A stretch of DNA of 64,000 nucleotides, from the NCBI GenBank assembly GCA_018436725.1, contig JAHDKT010000013.1, positions 172,925-236,924 on the forward strand. Direction: 5' to 3'. Under the pieces are notes generated by a model. It did not search any database. It had not been told where the DNA came from and saw only the letters and a program-made list of their open reading frames with translations. Shown piece after piece: positions 38,655 to 47,389 of the stretch (positions are counted from its first letter, which is position 1; every line of letters begins with the position of its first letter). This DNA comes from Synergistaceae bacterium (lineage in GTDB: Bacteria > Synergistota > Synergistia > Synergistales > Aminobacteriaceae). The position numbers and the translations under genes are program-made.

Positions 38655-39568
38655 AGTCGGATTTTCCCTTCCTTCGCTCTTTCTGCATTGAGGACGACGA
38701 TATTGCCCGACTGCAACCCCTTTTGGACAAAAAAACGATGTCCTTCCACGGGCAGACCTTCGATCTCCTTGAATTTTACGATATTCCCCTCCACCTGGAA
38801 CACCCCGAGCTTTCCCTCGCGATATCGAACAGAGGATTCCGGCACGGCAACACCGACATGCTCCCCCGTCTCGAGAAACAACGCAATCTCCCTGGATTTG
38901 ACATTCTCGAGAGAAAAAAACGGCAATGTAAGATAGAGCTTCATTTTCGTACCCAAAAAACGCGACGCACGGACGGCAGCCCTTCCCGGCCACCCGTGCG
39001 CCTCGGTCTTAACACGCACAAAACCTGTTTGTATATCTTTTTGGAGCGCGGGCGTCACATCGGCGTAGAGGACGCACCGAAGCTCCTGAGGCTGAGATAT
39101 GAGCTTTCCCACGGGATCTCCCCGGCGAACAAACACCCCGGATAAAAATTCGGCAAAAGCCGGAGACGCCGGCAGCGGCGCCATACCGGGCCAGTGGAAC
39201 GAATACCGCCACTCTCCTTCAGCCCCGTCCAGGCCGGGAACAAAATATCCGACAGACTCTGAACGAACAGCCATTTTCCCCGAGGATGAACCGATAACCG
39301 CAACGGTTTCGCCTCTCGCGACTCTTCTCGTTCCCGGCTCCGGATACGAAAGATTTCCGTCCCACCGTGAAACAAGAACGGTTTCTTCCCATATCAAGAC
39401 TCCCTTGACCGGGATTCTTTCGATGTACGTATAGGGCACGGCCGATACTACGTCAGGGCTTTCAAGGGCGTTCTGCTCCCACCAGTACTGATACACCCAT
39501 ATCGTTCCCGTCGCAACGGCAAGCACCGCGGCAAAATAGAATATTCGCTTGATAAGGTACGCAGTCAT
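38648..39568 (-). CDS. HlyD-like membrane-anchored protein of the division cluster
   Basis: 306 aa protein with one N-terminal TM helix (IKRIFYFAAVLAVATGTIWVYQYWW, about 6-30) and a periplasmic/external part containing lipoyl/barrel-sandwich-like segments (GETVAVIGSSSGKMAVRSESVGYFVPG; FVRRGDPVGKLIS). Proteins like this, often annotated HlyD-family adaptor, recur beside yggS-sepF in Firmicutes. No transporter partner is adjacent, so an efflux role is not supported. The ATG at 39568 lies 4 nt after the dehydrogenase stop, with a weak ribosome site. Confidence 0.75.
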   Translation of the reverse strand: MTAYLIKRIFYFAAVLAVATGTIWVYQYWWEQNALESPDVVSAVPYTYIERIPVKGVLIWEETVLVSRWDGNLSYPEPGTRRVARGETVAVIGSSSGKMAVRSESVGYFVPGLDGAEGEWRYSFHWPGMAPLPASPAFAEFLSGVFVRRGDPVGKLISQPQELRCVLYADVTPALQKDIQTGFVRVKTEAHGWPGRAAVRASRFLGTKMKLYLTLPFFSLENVKSREIALFLETGEHVGVAVPESSVRYREGKLGVFQVEGNIVKFKEIEGLPVEGHRFFVQKGLQSGNIVVLNAERAKEGKIRLW

Positions 39569-39572
39569 ACGC

Positions 39573-40541
39573 CTAACGGGACTGGGAAGCCCCCGCTCCT
39601 TTGATGTCGAGACGCGAGAGCGGATTTTTCCCCGAAGCAAGAAGATCGATATTGCGAACGATAAACGAGAGCACGCCTTCAAAGGATGCGTCGTTCACTC
39701 CACCGATATGGGGCGTTACCGTGACGGCGGGGTGAGTAAGGATGGGATCTTCCGGAGAATGCGGTTCCTCCCACAGCACATCGAGGCCTGCGCCGGCAAT
39801 CCACTGTTCCTTCAGGGCGTTTTCAAGCGCGTCTCTGCAAACAAGCCCTCCTCTTGCCACATTGATGAAGAAGGCGTCTCTGTCCATCGCTTTGAAAAAA
39901 GACTCGCCGAAAATATTCTCGGTAGCAGCATTCAGCGCGAGCGCAACCACTACGAACCGGCGCCCCTTCACTGCCTGTTCCAGACCGGAAAGAGGGAAGA
40001 AATCATCCACAACCCCCTCTTCCGAAGGGGGGGTACGATTCACGCCCGTCACATTCATGCCGAACGCCTTCATACGAAGCGCTACGGATCTCCCCACATT
40101 TCCAAGACCTACCACGCATCCGCGCTTGCCCCAAAGCGCCGTCCCCGGAGGCGTGTAGACCTTTCCCTCCATGAGTTTTTCTCTGGCGCGGAAAAAACGT
40201 TTTGCGTGGAGCAGCATGTGCAGAAATGCAACTTCAGCCACTCCCTCGGCGTTCCCTGTCCCAAGAGAAGGGACATTGCACGCAATAACCCCGCGCTTCG
40301 AACAGGCTGCAACATCAATCCCCTCGGTACCCGCCCCCCACTGCTGCACCATACGCAGCAAAGGAGCGCGGGCGAGCAGCTCATCGTCCACAGTGGCAGG
40401 GCGAATCACCAGGACTTCCGCGTCATTCAAGGCCCCCTTGTCGTCGAGAGGATCCGCGATGCTCATCGTGTGATGTGCAAACACCGTGGAGAGCGTATCG
40501 AAAAAACGTTGAAATTCCTTTCCCCAAAAGAGAACCTTCAT
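39573..40541 (-). CDS. D-isomer-specific 2-hydroxyacid dehydrogenase
   Basis: 322 aa NAD-dependent dehydrogenase. It has the Rossmann motif VVGLGNVGRSVALRMKAFGMNVTGVNR (about 145-170) and the catalytic set Arg (NVARGGL), Glu (WEEPHS) and His (TPHIGG). The substrate (for example hydroxypyruvate, phenyl- or branched-chain 2-oxoacids) cannot be told from the sequence; in amino-acid fermenters such enzymes reduce 2-oxoacids. The ATG at 40541 is preceded by GAGGAGG; a GTG 15 nt upstream overlaps that site. It heads the yggS-sepF cluster. Confidence 0.92.
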   Translation of the reverse strand: MKVLFWGKEFQRFFDTLSTVFAHHTMSIADPLDDKGALNDAEVLVIRPATVDDELLARAPLLRMVQQWGAGTEGIDVAACSKRGVIACNVPSLGTGNAEGVAEVAFLHMLLHAKRFFRAREKLMEGKVYTPPGTALWGKRGCVVGLGNVGRSVALRMKAFGMNVTGVNRTPPSEEGVVDDFFPLSGLEQAVKGRRFVVVALALNAATENIFGESFFKAMDRDAFFINVARGGLVCRDALENALKEQWIAGAGLDVLWEEPHSPEDPILTHPAVTVTPHIGGVNDASFEGVLSFIVRNIDLLASGKNPLSRLDIKGAGASQSR

Positions 40542-40908
40542 CTTCTTCCTCCTCACGCAGGAATCTTTCAGCAGAACGTCAAAGAAAAGTCCCTACGGAA
40601 AGATAGTGAACAGAGCGCAATCACCCTTTATTTCCATGATAGCAATACACTCTGTTTGATTTTACACCATTCTGCTGCAAAACGAGCCTGCAGGAGAAAG
40701 AACGTAGAGGATCATATTTTCTCCCAGACACGAAAAATCCACAGAAAGACGCTTAAAAAACATCGACCAACTGCATAAAACAGTTTTTTTTGTGTTTTAA
40801 GCGCTTATTTTTAAGATTTCGCTTGACTAATTATCAGGGGTGGTGGTATAAACACGCATCATGTTTTTTTATTCTTTGCGAAGAAACGCTGGAAGGAGTT
40901 GAACGGAA
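40542..40908. other. Divergent intergenic region between the 2-hydroxyacid dehydrogenase and glnN
   Basis: About 367 nt, AT-rich compared with its neighbours. It contains the glnN promoter (40823-40852), a 10-bp palindrome TAAGCGCTTA at 40798-40807 just upstream of it, a weak hairpin AACTG...CAGTT followed by T's near 40770-40788, and a TAAAAT -10-like element with a poor -35 for the leftward gene near 40663. I see no small gene in it. Confidence 0.6.
40823..40852 (+). promoter_or_regulatory. Promoter of glnN
   Basis: TTGACT, 18-nt spacer, TATAAA with a TGG extension of the -10. The palindrome TAAGCGCTTA lies 15 nt upstream of the -35 and could be an operator. Confidence 0.75.
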
Positions 40909-43020
40909 GTGGAATTCGACAAGGCGCGAGATATTTTTGGTATGTACGTGTTCGACAGACGAGCAATGAAGGAGCGGCTGCCTCAGCATATTTTCAACGA
41001 CCTTCTGGCGTCCATCGAGGGCGGGCAGAAACTCGACTCCGCCCTCGCGGACATGGTCGCTTCGGCAATGAAGGAGTGGGCTCTCTCCAAGGGAGCCACG
41101 CACTGGACACACTGGTTTCATCCTCGGACCGAGCTCACTGCGGAAAAACATATGTCCTTCATGTCAAAGGACGAAACAGGAATGCCGATCGAATCTTTTA
41201 AAGGCAAGGAGCTCATTCAGAGCGAACCTGACGCGTCGTCGCTTCCCTCCGGAGGAATCCGCTCAACGTTCGAGGCCCGCGGATACAGCGCATGGGATCC
41301 TTCAAGCCCGGCATTCATCATGATGAGCAAAAAAGGCGGCACACTCTGCATCCCCTCCGTTTTCATCTCCTATGACGGCACCCCTCTCGACCTCAAGACG
41401 CCGCTCCTCAAAGCGGTAGACGCAGTGGAAACCCGCGCGATGCGAATTTTGAAGCTTTTCGGAAACCGCGGCCTCAAATGGGCGCACGTAACGGTCGGCG
41501 CCGAACAGGAGTACTTTCTTATCGACAATGCCGTCGCCAAGGATCGTCTCGACCTGCGCTACTGCGGCCGCACAATCCTGGGCTGTCCTCCGCCCAAGGG
41601 GCAGCAGATGGAAGACCACTACTTCGGCTCCATCCCTTCACGCGTTCTCGCCTTCATGGAAGATGTCGAGCGGGATCTCTACAGGCTGGGCGTCGTCATC
41701 ACCACCCGGCATAACGAGGTCGCTCCGTGCCAGTTCGAGTTCGCTCCGCAGTTCGCCGATGCGAATCTTGCCTGCGACCAGAACCAGCAGATCATGGACG
41801 TCATGCGAAAGATGGCGAAGCGTCACGATTTCGCGCTTCTGCTTCACGAAAAGCCGTTCGCAGGGCTCAACGGCAGCGGGAAACATGTCAATTTCTCCAT
41901 AATGGACAGCGAAGGGCGCAACCTTCTAAAGCCGTCGACAAACCATAGGAAGAACATCCAGTTCCTCACTTTTTTAAGCGCTCTCCTTCTTGGGTTCGGG
42001 AAGTACTACGGCCTTATCCGGGCTTCGATCGCCTCTCCGGGGAATATGCACCGTCTCGGCGGAAACGAAGCCCCGCCCGCCATAATGAGCGCATACCTTG
42101 GTTCAGCTATTACCGGAATTTTGGAAGCCGTTGAGAAGGGACTGCCGAACGATCTCCCCGCGCAGGCGCTGATCGATCTGGGGATGAACAAACTGCCCTC
42201 CATCATGGCGGATAATTCCGACCGCAACAGGACTGCGCCGCTCGCCTTCACCGGGAACAAGTTTGAATTCCGGGCGCCGGGCGCCCCGCAATCCATCGCC
42301 GGTCCGCTGACGATGCTTCTTGCAGCCTGGGCATGGGGAATCGATAGGGTCGCCGACATGATCGAAGCAAAGGGTTCCGACGTCGACATCCTTGAAGCGG
42401 CGCTCGACGCGATCAAGTATGCAGCGGCTGAAAGCCGTGCAATCCGCTTCGAAGGCAACGCCTACAGCGCGGAGTGGCAGCAGGAGGCGAAGAAAAGGGG
42501 ACTTAAGATAGCGAACAGCACCCAGGAAGCCCTGGCGCTCTATCTTGTACCCGAACACCGGGAATTGCTCGCAAGCCTCGGCATCATGAGCGAACGAGAG
42601 GTTGTCGCGTACTACGAGGTTCGCCTTGAACAGTACATAAAAACAGTCTCCATCGAAATGGGAATCATGCGGGCCATGCTCTGGGAGGGGATACTCCCGG
42701 CGATATCCCGTCAGATACTCCTGGAACAGGGAGCGCTCTCTTCGCTACCCGAAGAAATGATCAAGGAATCGGTTTTGTGGAAAAAGAGCGTTGCCAACCT
42801 GGTTTCAATAAAGAACGGGTTGATCGCCGCTTCCGAGAAACTCGACGCAATGCTTGCCAAGATACACGAACTCGAAATCGATGAACAGTCTCGCATGATC
42901 AGCGAGGAGGCGCTTCCCCTGTATGTGCACATCCGGAGCCTTTCAGACAGAGCGGAGACGCTTATAGCAAAGGATATTTGGCCCTACCCGACGTACACCA
43001 GACTCCTGAACATTTCCTGA
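40909..43020 (+). CDS. glnN: Glutamine synthetase type III
   Basis: Makes glutamine from glutamate, ammonia and ATP. At 703 aa it is the large GSIII type. Family features include GGIRSTFEARGYSAWDPSSPAFI, the VTVGAEQEYFLID metal-binding segment (about 196), RHNEVAPCQFEFAP (about 270), the NGSGKHVNFS loop (about 325) and NRTAPLAFTGNKFEFR. It starts with GTG and AAGGAG 10-11 nt upstream. It is a single-gene unit with its own promoter and a terminator at 43070-43102. Confidence 0.97.
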   Translation: MEFDKARDIFGMYVFDRRAMKERLPQHIFNDLLASIEGGQKLDSALADMVASAMKEWALSKGATHWTHWFHPRTELTAEKHMSFMSKDETGMPIESFKGKELIQSEPDASSLPSGGIRSTFEARGYSAWDPSSPAFIMMSKKGGTLCIPSVFISYDGTPLDLKTPLLKAVDAVETRAMRILKLFGNRGLKWAHVTVGAEQEYFLIDNAVAKDRLDLRYCGRTILGCPPPKGQQMEDHYFGSIPSRVLAFMEDVERDLYRLGVVITTRHNEVAPCQFEFAPQFADANLACDQNQQIMDVMRKMAKRHDFALLLHEKPFAGLNGSGKHVNFSIMDSEGRNLLKPSTNHRKNIQFLTFLSALLLGFGKYYGLIRASIASPGNMHRLGGNEAPPAIMSAYLGSAITGILEAVEKGLPNDLPAQALIDLGMNKLPSIMADNSDRNRTAPLAFTGNKFEFRAPGAPQSIAGPLTMLLAAWAWGIDRVADMIEAKGSDVDILEAALDAIKYAAAESRAIRFEGNAYSAEWQQEAKKRGLKIANSTQEALALYLVPEHRELLASLGIMSEREVVAYYEVRLEQYIKTVSIEMGIMRAMLWEGILPAISRQILLEQGALSSLPEEMIKESVLWKKSVANLVSIKNGLIAASEKLDAMLAKIHELEIDEQSRMISEEALPLYVHIRSLSDRAETLIAKDIWPYPTYTRLLNIS

Positions 43021-43069
43021 CGAATCAGCGACACCATGTTCCGCATATACGCCCCCGAATAAAAAAATC

Positions 43070-43102
43070 GAAGCGCTCCGCATCTGACACGCGGAGCGCT
43101 TC
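43070..43102. terminator. Bidirectional terminator between glnN and the noc-like gene
   Basis: A perfect 12-bp stem GAAGCGCTCCGC / GCGGAGCGCTTC with a 9-nt loop. On the minus strand it is followed by GATTTTTTTATT, ending the noc-like transcript; on the plus strand the T-tract is weaker. Confidence 0.92.
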
Positions 43103-43133
43103 TCCTGTTCGTTTCTATTGGAAAAAGAGCTGC

Positions 43134-44042
43134 TCAGTCGATTTCGGAAACACGAGAGACGCTGCGAAGATCCACCACCAGTTCGAGCACCAGCTCCCGC
43201 TGCGCAAGCTCCTTTACTTTCCAGACCACAGGAATTCCTTTTTTCCTGTTTTTTTCCACCAGTTCCGCAATATCCTTGAGGATCTCTCCCGTCGGACCAT
43301 CAGGCCCGGTAAAGGAAAGGGCCTCCTTTTTTCTCGCCGCAGAAGGCGCTGCAAAGGTCCTTGGCGAGGATTCCCTTTCTTCTTTGACCCGCCGTTCAAC
43401 CTCTCCCGCAACGAGATTTTCTTCTATTGCGGTGTGCGCCATGGCTATCTGTTCCTCACCGGTAAGAGCGATGAGCGCGCGGGCCTGTCGTTCTCCCAGC
43501 TTTCCTTGCAGAACGAGAAGTTGTACCGGCTCCTCCAGCTTCAACAGTCGCAGCTTGTTGGCCACGGAGGACTGAGAGCGTCCAAGCCGGGCAGCCAGCT
43601 CAGTCTGGCTCCACCCCGTGTTCTCAAGGATGTCGCGAAGGCTCGCCGCCTCCTCGATAGCGGAGAGATTGCTCCGGTGTATGTTTTCGATAAGCGCCAT
43701 CACCTGCTGCTCCCTCGGAGCAGCCTCCATAATGATAGCCGGTATGCTGGAAAGACCCGCCTTCTTTGCCGCGCGGAGACGGCGTTCACCGACGACGAGT
43801 TCGTACCCTGGCTCTGAAGCTATCAGTACAATCGGCTGAATAACGCCTACCTCTGCAATAGAGGCTGCGAGCTCCTCCAGTTCCGCCTCGTCAAAAAACT
43901 GTCTGGGTTGCGCTGGATTCGGTCGAATGAGATCGACCGGAATATCGGCGAATCGTCTTTCCGCTTTGGTATCGGAGAACGCCGCCTCGTTTCCGTCGTT
44001 CATTGCAATGTCACCTCTCAAAAAGTTCAAAAATCCAGCCAT
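43134..44042 (-). CDS. ParB/Noc-like chromosome-binding protein
   Basis: DNA-binding CTPase of the ParB family. The N-terminal nuclease-like domain has IRPNPAQPRQFFDE, GVIQPIVLI and the VVGERRLRAAKKAG (GERRxRA) CTP motif; next comes a helix-turn-helix (EEAASLRDILENTGWSQTELAARLGRSQSSVANKLRLLKL) and a C-terminal dimer domain. No parA is adjacent. The chosen start (44042) gives MAGFLNFLRGDI, a possible amphipathic helix like that of Bacillus Noc; ATG 44003, after GAGAGGTGA, is the alternative. The open frame upstream to 44198 overlaps a promoter and is probably not translated. Confidence 0.87.
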   Translation of the reverse strand: MAGFLNFLRGDIAMNDGNEAAFSDTKAERRFADIPVDLIRPNPAQPRQFFDEAELEELAASIAEVGVIQPIVLIASEPGYELVVGERRLRAAKKAGLSSIPAIIMEAAPREQQVMALIENIHRSNLSAIEEAASLRDILENTGWSQTELAARLGRSQSSVANKLRLLKLEEPVQLLVLQGKLGERQARALIALTGEEQIAMAHTAIEENLVAGEVERRVKEERESSPRTFAAPSAARKKEALSFTGPDGPTGEILKDIAELVEKNRKKGIPVVWKVKELAQRELVLELVVDLRSVSRVSEID

Positions 44043-44165
44043 CCCATCATTCTCCCCCGGTATTTTGGAGCTCCGTTCCGGCGCGGAGTATCCCCGCGTC
44101 CGTATTCCGTCAGCGACGGCCGGAGTCAAGAAGACGGCGCCCCATGTTTCTAACTTCTCCGAACT

Positions 44166-44194
44166 ATTGTACAGATAGAACGCGTTCTCTTCAA
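44166..44194 (-). promoter_or_regulatory. Promoter of the noc-like gene with palindromic operator-like spacer
   Basis: Minus-strand TTGAAG, 17-nt spacer, TACAAT. The perfect 12-bp palindrome AGAACGCGTTCT (44177-44188) directly abuts the -35 and fills most of the spacer. It implies an untranslated leader of about 115 nt. Confidence 0.7.
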
Positions 44195-44207
44195 GCACAC
44201 GGAACGC

Positions 44208-45560
44208 TTAATAACGGCGGTCCGCATTGACAAAACGGGTATACTCCCGGAGAAAGATCAGTGAGATCTCGCCGGTCGGCCCGTTTCTATGCTTGGCGAG
44301 ACTGATGAATGCACGGTTGTCCTCTTCTTCCCCCGGGGCTCCTGCATCATAGTACCCGGGGCGGTAGAGAAGTATGACAGTATCAGCATCCTGTTCGATT
44401 GCGCCGCTGTCACGCAGATCGGAAAGCTGCGGTTTTTTCTCGTTCCGCTGTTCCACAGCACGCGAGAGCTGCGAGAGCGCGATAACCGGAGCTTCCAGTT
44501 CACGGGCCACGCCCTTGAGCGCCCTGGAAATCTCCGCGACTTCCTGCTGTTTATTGTCTATCCTCCTGGAGGAATTCATCAGCTGAAGGTAGTCTACCAG
44601 GACAAGCCCGAGATCCTTGTGTTTCGACTTGAAACGCCTGCACCGGGCGCGGAATTCGAGCGTCGAGAGCATTGAACTGTCATCGATATAAATAGGAGCC
44701 TCCGCAAGTCTCCCTGCGGCCTCGGCGAGCGACTCCCATGCCGATTTCGGAAAAGAGCCGTTCCTGAGATCGTGAATGTTGATTCTCGCCTCCGCTCCGA
44801 GCATTCGCTGGACAAGCTGTTCGGCGCCCATTTCGAGGCTGAAGATAAGGACAGGGCGCTTCGCTCCCTGCCCTCCGAACTGGGCGATGTTGACCGCAAA
44901 TGCTGTTTTTCCCATCGATGGGCGCGCTGCGACGATATTGAGACTCCCCGGCTGGAAACCGCCCGTAAGGCGGTCCAGCTCGATAAAACCGGAGTTGAAG
45001 CCCGTTACGTCCTGGTCGGAGCGATTATACTGCTCCTCTATCTGCTGGAAGGTCTTCCCGAGCACCTCGGCGACATGCCTGAAGTTGGTGGAGTTGCGCT
45101 TCTGCGCTATCTCGAAGACGGCGCGTTCCGCTTCCTCCAGTGCTTCGTCGACATCCATCTCCTCGGTGTATCCGAGTTTTACTATCGTATTGCCCGCGCT
45201 GATCAACCTGCGGTGGATCGCCTTATCCCTGACGATACCGGCGTGATACTCCACGTTTGCAGTGGTGGGAACGCTGTCAATAAGCGAACCGACAAACGCC
45301 TGCCCTCCGAAGAGGTCGCCCTTCCCCTGGCGGGCGATCTCCTCAAGGAAGGTGAGGGGGTCAACGGGTTTGTCGCGCTGCGCCATGCCGAAGATAACCT
45401 CAAAAGCAGCTCGATGGGTCGTGTCGTAGAAATCCTCCGGCTGGAGAATCTCCATAACGATATTGAGAGCCTCCCTGTCCATGAGGCAGGCGCCCAGCGC
45501 GGATCGCTCCGCCTCAAGAGAGACCGGCGGCATCCGGTCCCAGGAAGACTGGACGGACAT
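44208..45560 (-). CDS. dnaB: Replicative DNA helicase DnaB
   Basis: Hexameric helicase that unwinds DNA ahead of the replisome. The 450 aa protein has an N-terminal primase-interacting domain (about 10-110), a linker, and a RecA-like motor with Walker A ARPSMGKTAF (about 210), a Walker B region LGLVLVDYLQLM (about 320) and the C-terminal SLAKHRNGPTGEISLIF. The start is adjacent to the rplI stop (45560/45561), the common rplI-dnaB pairing. Confidence 0.98.
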   Translation of the reverse strand: MSVQSSWDRMPPVSLEAERSALGACLMDREALNIVMEILQPEDFYDTTHRAAFEVIFGMAQRDKPVDPLTFLEEIARQGKGDLFGGQAFVGSLIDSVPTTANVEYHAGIVRDKAIHRRLISAGNTIVKLGYTEEMDVDEALEEAERAVFEIAQKRNSTNFRHVAEVLGKTFQQIEEQYNRSDQDVTGFNSGFIELDRLTGGFQPGSLNIVAARPSMGKTAFAVNIAQFGGQGAKRPVLIFSLEMGAEQLVQRMLGAEARINIHDLRNGSFPKSAWESLAEAAGRLAEAPIYIDDSSMLSTLEFRARCRRFKSKHKDLGLVLVDYLQLMNSSRRIDNKQQEVAEISRALKGVARELEAPVIALSQLSRAVEQRNEKKPQLSDLRDSGAIEQDADTVILLYRPGYYDAGAPGEEEDNRAFISLAKHRNGPTGEISLIFLREYTRFVNADRRY

Positions 45561-46007
45561 CTACTCGCCTTCGACGATGAGGGTCATCTCCGCCTCTATT
45601 CCGGGATGGAGGCGAACGGTAAAAGAATAGCTTCCTATCTGCTTCACAGACTCCGGCATACGGAGATTTTTTTTCTCCACCTCGACCGCGAGCTGCGAGA
45701 CAATGCTCTCCGCAACGTTGGCGGCCGTGATGCTGCCGAAGAGGCGGCCTTTTTCGCCAATGCTCGCCTTTACCTTCACAGCGCGCCCTGAAAGCTTCTT
45801 CTGGAGTTCGCGCGCCTCTTTTTCCAGCCGAACCTCTTTTTTCTTTCTGGCGGCTTCCTTATCTTTCCACTCCTTCATTCGCTCCGGAGTAGCCTCGTCG
45901 GCAAGATTGCGCGGAAACAGGAAATTACGTGCATATCCATCCGAAATCTCAACAAGATCGCCGGATGCGCCCAGTTTATTTACATCTTGCTTTAAAATGA
46001 CTTTCAT
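45561..46007 (-). CDS. rplI: Ribosomal protein L9
   Basis: 148 aa 50S protein. The N-terminal domain MKVILKQDVNKLGASGDLVEISDGYARNFLFPRNLA is diagnostic, followed by the long connecting helix (about 40-75) and the C-terminal domain. GGAGTGA lies 8 nt upstream, and the ATG overlaps the preceding stop by 4 nt. Confidence 0.98.
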   Translation of the reverse strand: MKVILKQDVNKLGASGDLVEISDGYARNFLFPRNLADEATPERMKEWKDKEAARKKKEVRLEKEARELQKKLSGRAVKVKASIGEKGRLFGSITAANVAESIVSQLAVEVEKKNLRMPESVKQIGSYSFTVRLHPGIEAEMTLIVEGE

Positions 46008-46975
46008 GAAGCATCACTCCTTCCGAAACGTCTCCGGAAATCGAGCCACATATCGCCTATTCCGGCCATGACCGCTATGGTGGAAAAAAGAGGAACCAGC
46101 ACTACTACTATTATAGCAACGGTTCGAAGAACCCGCCCGAAAGGGAAGCGAGCTTTCTGCGAGAAGAAATACCAAATAAGAGAGAGCCCCTGAAAGAGAA
46201 AGAGAAAGTTCACCAAAAGACGTAAATTGGTCCCTGCCCTGAGAGCAAAGTTCCACTCGCCGCTTTGCGAGCCGAAGAGAGAGAGGAGAATGGACGCGAC
46301 AAGGGCGCCGAAAACGCTCTTCGGGAAACGCCACATTGAGAAAGGGGGAAGGGGAGGGAGAGGCGTTCCTCCAACGCGCTTGAGCACGAAAGAACTGATG
46401 GTGTAGCTCAAGTAGCAGTCAAGCGCGGCGGCCATCGTCAGAATGGTAGGGAAGATAACGGGCAGAAGACGGAGAGACTCGGCGAACTGCTCTCGAACCG
46501 CTGCGATTGATTCCTTGCTCATGCCAGTCGACTCGTAAAACAGGAAAATCTTGTCGATCATCGACTGCATCTCGGCGCCGTCGAGCTGAAACGGATTGAT
46601 CCCCGTCACTTTTCCCGCGATGACCATCAGGAGAAGCTTACTTCCCAGGGAGAGGAGAATTCCGTACAAGAGAACCTCCACACCCTTTTCGCAGCGTTTC
46701 GCCAGAAAACCGAGTCCCACTCCGAGCACGCCGAAGCCGAGCACGAAAAAGAGCGCCGAGAGCGGCCCGAGAAGCGACGCGACAAGGAGCGTAGAGACGC
46801 CGAGCCCCAGCGTGGCTTTTTTCAGATCATGGCGCAGCCCCAGTATTACAAGAGGGGCGGGGGCAAGAAGAGAGAACGCTACACCGATAAGCGGAAGAAA
46901 ATGCGCGGCAAGAAAGAGCACCACCGCAAAACCAGCGAGAAGAGCCGATTCAACCAGGCTTCGTGTCGAAGTCAC
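46004..46975 (-). CDS. YybS-like DUF2232 membrane protein
   Basis: 323 aa inner-membrane protein with about eight hydrophobic segments. The position between rpsR and rplI-dnaB and the overall pattern match the YybS/DUF2232 family of Firmicutes; its function is not known. A fold relation to ECF-type S components has been proposed for such proteins, but nothing here shows a substrate. It starts with GTG after GGAGG (7-nt spacing). Confidence 0.8.
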   Translation of the reverse strand: MTSTRSLVESALLAGFAVVLFLAAHFLPLIGVAFSLLAPAPLVILGLRHDLKKATLGLGVSTLLVASLLGPLSALFFVLGFGVLGVGLGFLAKRCEKGVEVLLYGILLSLGSKLLLMVIAGKVTGINPFQLDGAEMQSMIDKIFLFYESTGMSKESIAAVREQFAESLRLLPVIFPTILTMAAALDCYLSYTISSFVLKRVGGTPLPPLPPFSMWRFPKSVFGALVASILLSLFGSQSGEWNFALRAGTNLRLLVNFLFLFQGLSLIWYFFSQKARFPFGRVLRTVAIIVVVLVPLFSTIAVMAGIGDMWLDFRRRFGRSDAS

Positions 46976-47006
46976 ACCGCAACCTCCCTTCGAAAAACTA
47001 AAAGGA

Positions 47007-47035
47007 CGGGGGGAGAAGCCAGGCTCCTCCCCCCG
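47007..47035 (-). terminator. Possible attenuator after rpsR
   Basis: Stem CGGGGGGAG / CTCCCCCCG with an inner AGCC/GGCT pairing, followed on the minus strand by TCCTTTTAGTTTTT. It lies between rpsR and the DUF2232 gene and may partly end the ribosomal-protein transcript. Confidence 0.65.
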
Positions 47036-47059
47036 AAAAGAACGTTTCAGATAGGCGCC

Positions 47060-47362
47060 CTACTCCAGAGAGAACGGAAGGAGAGCCATATACCGGGCCC
47101 TTTTGATCGCCTCGGTGAGCTGACGCTGATGCTTCGCGCAATTTCCCGTCACACGGCGCGGCATGATCTTTCCGCGCTCGCTCACGTACTTTCGAAGCTT
47201 TTCGACATCTTTGTAATCAACATGCTCAACTTTATCTACGCAGAAAAAACATACCTTAGGCCGGCGTTTCCCGCCTTTTCGAGGCCCTCTGGGACCGGCT
47301 CCGCTTCTGCCTTCGGGCCTGCCTTCGCCTCTGCCTTCGCCTCTACCTTCATTCATTGCCAT
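47060..47362 (-). CDS. rpsR: Ribosomal protein S18 with Gly/Arg/Glu-rich N-terminal extension
   Basis: 100 aa. The core from about residue 28 ([51 protein letters not shown]) is standard S18 with zinc-ribbon cysteines. It is preceded by an unusual repetitive extension ([17 protein letters not shown]) encoded by degenerate 12-nt repeats. The ATG at 47362 is placed 10 nt after GGAGG; a second ATG two codons later is possible. It follows ssb and binds the same rRNA site as S6, encoded upstream. Confidence 0.96.
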   Translation of the reverse strand: MAMNEGRGEGRGEGRPEGRSGAGPRGPRKGGKRRPKVCFFCVDKVEHVDYKDVEKLRKYVSERGKIMPRRVTGNCAKHQRQLTEAIKRARYMALLPFSLE

Positions 47363-47389
47363 TGTGCACTGTCCTCCTTCAAAAAACAC

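Noticed and set aside
44177..44188. The palindrome AGAACGCGTTCT as a LexA (SOS) box
   Set aside because: The Gram-positive LexA box needs four bases between GAAC and GTTC; only two are present.
44043..44198. N-terminal extension of the ParB/Noc-like protein up to 44198
   Set aside because: This stretch overlaps a good promoter (TTGAAG-17-TACAAT) and lacks a ribosome site, and the encoded residues look unlike the family.
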